Assembly (NCBI RefSeq): GCF_017313275.1
Contig: NZ_JAFLNM010000001.1
Span: 1,798,001 to 1,862,000, forward strand
DNA from: Flagellimonas profundi
GTDB taxonomy: Bacteria; Bacteroidota; Bacteroidia; Flavobacteriales; Flavobacteriaceae
Reading direction: 5' to 3'
DNA length: 64,000 bases
Under the pieces are notes generated by a model, which saw only the letters and a list, made by a program, of their open reading frames with translations, ran no database searches and was not told the DNA's origin. Every line of letters begins with the position of its first letter. The first letter of the stretch is position 1. A program made the translations under genes and the position numbers. This document shows positions 61,435 through 64,000 of the stretch, piece by piece.

Positions 61435-62832
61435 CTATCCTTTGATTTTTTTGGTTGGGATGGTCCCATATTTATCAATTAAATAAACCAAGCTTGCCAT
61501 TGTAGCTGCCCCCAATTCCAATTCACGCTTATTTACATGTTCAAAGGTATCGTTTTCGGCATGGTGGTGATCGAAATAACGTTGGGTATCGGGTCGCAAA
61601 CCTGCCAATACCATCCCTTCTTCTTTAAGCGGGCCTATATCGGCTCCACTTCCTCCTTCGTAAAACATGTGGATCAAATAAGGTTCGAACAGATCTCTCC
61701 AACCTTGGATCTGTTTCACATTTTCTGCAGATGCATCAATGGAAAAACCTCTGGGGGTGAATCCGCCCGAATCACTCTCCAAAGCAAATACATGCTCCTC
61801 ATTTTTATTGCGAGCCACTTCTGCATATTTATTTCCTCCCCGCATTCCATTTTCCTCGTTCATAAATAAGACTACGCGAAGGGTTCGTTTTGGTTTATAA
61901 CCAGTTTCTTTTAAAAGTCGCAATACATCCATGCTCTGTACGCACCCGGCCCCATCATCGTGTGAACCATCTCCCAAGTCCCATGAATCCAAGTGGCCAC
62001 CTACAACCATAATTTCGTTTGGATAGGTACTGCCCGTAATTTCACCAATTACATTATATGACTGCACATCATCCAATTGCTTGCAATTTTGTTTAAAGTA
62101 AAACTTCGCATCTGGATTTAACTTGAGTGTAGTACTCAACAATTCCGCTCCATTGGTACTGATAGCTGCCGCCGGAATTCGTTGGTTTACCGGAGTTTCC
62201 CCATATCCCATAGATCCTGTATGTGGATAATCGTCCAAACGAAGGTTCATGGAACGTACAATAACTCCTACTGCCCCATATTTTCCAGCTTCGGCTGCAC
62301 CTGAGTAACGTTGGTCCACACAACCTGAATAGGCTGAAAAGGTATTGATCAAGGTCGGGTCCATGGGGCGGTTATAGAAAACAATCTTTCCTGCGATTTT
62401 ATCCCTACCCAGTTTTTCCAAGTCCTCTATGCCCTTTACCTCAACTACACTGGCCTTTAAACCGCCAGCGGGTGTGGACACGGAACCACCCAATGCGCAA
62501 ATGGGCACATTGGTGGTAAGTCCGGGTTTAGTTTCAAAATAGGCGAATTCCGGCACTCCCCTCACCCACTTAGGCACCATTACAGGTTGCAACCATACTT
62601 TGTCGAGTCCCAGTGAGTCGAGTTGTTCCTTGGTATACTCCACGGCATGCTGTGCCTGCACCGAACCGGATAACCGTCCTCCTATTTGGTTGGACAAATA
62701 ATTGAGCCAATCGTATGCCTTCCCGTTAGTAAGGGCTTCATCGTAAATCGCTTTTATTTGTTTTTCATCCTCGGTCTGAGAAAAAAATGGGGTACTGACC
62801 AGCAAAAAGGTTAAAAGTAAGACTATTCTCAT
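61435..62832 (-). CDS. Exported M28-family zinc metallopeptidase
   Basis: A 465-residue secreted aminopeptidase or carboxypeptidase Q-like enzyme. It has a signal peptide (about 1-18, ending near TPFFS) and an inserted PA domain (about 130-230). The catalytic core begins MVVGGHLDSWDLGDGSHDDGAGC (zinc ligands His and Asp in GGHLDSWD and HDDGAG), VLFMNEENGMRGG (the general base Glu pair), ESDSGGF, and HHHAENDTFEHVN near the end. All metal ligands are present. The start overlaps the ppk2 stop by four bases (ATGA), so the two are coupled. Confidence 0.93.
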   Translation of the reverse strand: MRIVLLLTFLLVSTPFFSQTEDEKQIKAIYDEALTNGKAYDWLNYLSNQIGGRLSGSVQAQHAVEYTKEQLDSLGLDKVWLQPVMVPKWVRGVPEFAYFETKPGLTTNVPICALGGSVSTPAGGLKASVVEVKGIEDLEKLGRDKIAGKIVFYNRPMDPTLINTFSAYSGCVDQRYSGAAEAGKYGAVGVIVRSMNLRLDDYPHTGSMGYGETPVNQRIPAAAISTNGAELLSTTLKLNPDAKFYFKQNCKQLDDVQSYNVIGEITGSTYPNEIMVVGGHLDSWDLGDGSHDDGAGCVQSMDVLRLLKETGYKPKRTLRVVLFMNEENGMRGGNKYAEVARNKNEEHVFALESDSGGFTPRGFSIDASAENVKQIQGWRDLFEPYLIHMFYEGGSGADIGPLKEEGMVLAGLRPDTQRYFDHHHAENDTFEHVNKRELELGAATMASLVYLIDKYGTIPTKKIKG

Positions 62833-63713
62833 GTGGTTTCTTTTTCCAGTTCTTGTTTAAAGGTTTCTAAATTAGCCTTTATTTCATCGTCCAGCTCAGG
62901 TTCGGCTATATCTTTGTACTTTTTTAACGCTTCCATCATAATGGATGCCACTATAACCCTGGCCGCTTTCTTATTGTCGGCAGGTATTACAAACCAGGGG
63001 GCATGCTCTTTTGAAGTTTTGTTCAAGGCCTCTTCGTAGCAAGCTTCGTACTGACCCCACAGCTTTCTTTCTTCCAGGTCACCTGGCGAAAATTTCCAGT
63101 TTTTTTGCTTTAATCGAATTCTTCGCAATAACCGGTGTCGCTGCTCTTCCTTGGATAAATGAAGAAAAAACTTAAAAATTATTGTGCCATTGTCCGCGAT
63201 ATGCCTTTCAAAATCATTGATTTGCTGATATCGTCTTTCCCAAAACCCATCATCAATATCATCAACCGACTCAACATTGGGGAGGTTCTCCCCTAAAATG
63301 TACTCTGGATGCACTTTGGTGACCAATACATTTTCGTAATGTGTACGGTTAAACACAGAAAACTTTCCTCTTTCGGGCAAATCAATATAATGGCGCCAAA
63401 GGTAATCGTGCTTTCTTTCCAAGGTCGACGGTACTTTAAAGCTGTGCACTACCACTCCCCTAACGTTAAAATCCTTGAAAACTTCCCTGATCAGACTATC
63501 CTTGCCTGCGGTGTCCATGCCCTGTAAACAAACCAATACCCCATATTTTCCATGGGCATACAGTGTATCCTGAAAATCGCCCAAGTCCTTTCGTATATTC
63601 TTCAACTCCTTTTTGAGTTTCTTTTTTGAAGCACCAAAATCCTCGTAGGTGTCCTTCTCGGTAAGTTTAACGGTATCAACTACTTTGTAGTTTTCTGTTT
63701 TGATTTCTTTCAT
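62829..63713 (-). CDS. ppk2: Polyphosphate kinase 2 family enzyme
   Basis: Transfers phosphate between polyphosphate and nucleotides. About 294 residues with the Walker A LQGMDTAGKDS (about 63-73), the lid/arginine segment around HSFKVPSTLERKHDYLWRHY (about 87-106) and the Walker B-like FSVFNRTHYENVLVTKVHPE (core FNRTHYENVLV). Length and motifs match the single-domain PPK2 class. The ATG at 63713 (MKEIKTENYK) is chosen over the frame starting at 63740. It leads the ppk2-M28 operon. I cannot tell from sequence whether it makes or uses polyphosphate in vivo. Confidence 0.93.
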   Translation of the reverse strand: MKEIKTENYKVVDTVKLTEKDTYEDFGASKKKLKKELKNIRKDLGDFQDTLYAHGKYGVLVCLQGMDTAGKDSLIREVFKDFNVRGVVVHSFKVPSTLERKHDYLWRHYIDLPERGKFSVFNRTHYENVLVTKVHPEYILGENLPNVESVDDIDDGFWERRYQQINDFERHIADNGTIIFKFFLHLSKEEQRHRLLRRIRLKQKNWKFSPGDLEERKLWGQYEACYEEALNKTSKEHAPWFVIPADNKKAARVIVASIMMEALKKYKDIAEPELDDEIKANLETFKQELEKETT

Positions 63714-63894
63714 AGGATTGAATATAATTCTTTTTAGCAACTACTTCAACCTACTTTTAAAAAGTGCAGTTCATCGATACTTTTACCACTTACGGTCTAA
63801 GATGGTTCTTTAATCGATTTATTTACCCGTCAAAATGATGAAAATGTAACTTGTAAGAAAATCAATACGCAAGGTCCCAAATCTAAAAAGCGTT

Positions 63895-64000
63895 ATGAAA
63901 AGCAGAAAGATTATCCTACTTATAGTCTTTGTCATTGGTTTACTTAGCCTATGGCTCATGTCTTCGTTCAACTCCCCTGCAAATGCTTGCCAATATGCAA
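63895..64000 (+). CDS. Partial exported protein at the window edge
   Basis: The frame opens with ATG at 63895 and runs off the window. The 35 visible residues are MKSRKIILLIVFVIGLLSL then WLMSSFNSPANACQYA: a positively charged start, one hydrophobic stretch and a small-residue region, i.e. a signal peptide or membrane anchor. Nothing more can be said of its function. Confidence 0.5.
   Translation, partial: MKSRKIILLIVFVIGLLSLWLMSSFNSPANACQYA

Overview
The window looks like an ordinary, gene-dense stretch of a chromosome from a member of the Bacteroidota, most likely family Flavobacteriaceae (a marine Muricauda/Allomuricauda-like organism is a guess). The evidence is a gliding/type IX secretion C-terminal domain (28426-30159), DUF5606, PUR-type DUF3276, a cyclophilin-FKBP fusion, a long-form NusB, a TonB-dependent receptor, and many TAnnTTTG -7 promoter boxes, which are the Bacteroidota housekeeping-sigma signature. 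I see no rRNA, tRNA, CRISPR array, insertion sequence, phage block or replication origin.

Layout. 109-3247: ECF sigma factor, membrane anti-sigma and coiled-coil beta-rich envelope protein, then an Ohr peroxidase. 3458-8800: MeaB, then a compact polyprenyl-sugar module (GT2 synthase, flippase-like protein, GT39/ArnT-like transferase, PAP2 phosphatase) and a small acidic protein. 8838-11061: MATE exporter and MazG. 11168-15661: GH3, SGNH hydrolase and GH20, a small glycan-degrading operon. 15665-18084: DUF5606, def, ruvX, dapD. 18342-21407: three glycosyltransferases and a threonylcarbamoyl-AMP synthase. 21410-26576: CCA-adding enzyme, heme A synthase, PRiA4-like protein, nucleoid-associated protein and a protein with kinase-like motifs. 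26655-32197: ABC exporter pair, T9SS cargo protein, uvrB. 32287-39503: small heat-shock protein, TerB-like protein, a secreted protein, sucC, Lon N-domain protein, lysA, thioredoxin-like protein, guaB.

39747-46418: TonB receptor with a good promoter and operator-like dyad, HMG-CoA lyase, LysE exporter, pyrD, a Spy-like secreted protein, pepT. 46421-49946: YdeI-like protein, DHFR-like protein, lipoprotein, Tat-exported Gfo/Idh/MocA oxidoreductase. 50035-53736: nusB-DUF1573-yajC operon divergent from an ABC exporter. 53812-58363: DUF3276, thiol protein, GNAT, YfiT/DinB, 1-Cys peroxiredoxin, cold-shock protein, two tandem 27-28 codon membrane-peptide genes, and the dual immunophilin. 58586-64000: ABM monooxygenase-like protein, Vat/CatB acetyltransferase, small membrane proteins, PepSY protein, M28 peptidase, PPK2, and the start of one more exported protein.

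The best candidate for something undescribed is the pair of tiny paralogous genes at 57140-57226 and 57299-57382. They encode 28 and 27 residue hydrophobic peptides that share 16 of 27 residues although half of the shared residues use different codons, and each is followed by its own terminator-like hairpin. Other leads are the kinase-motif orphan at 25500-26576, the polyprenyl-sugar module, and the dyad in front of the TonB receptor.
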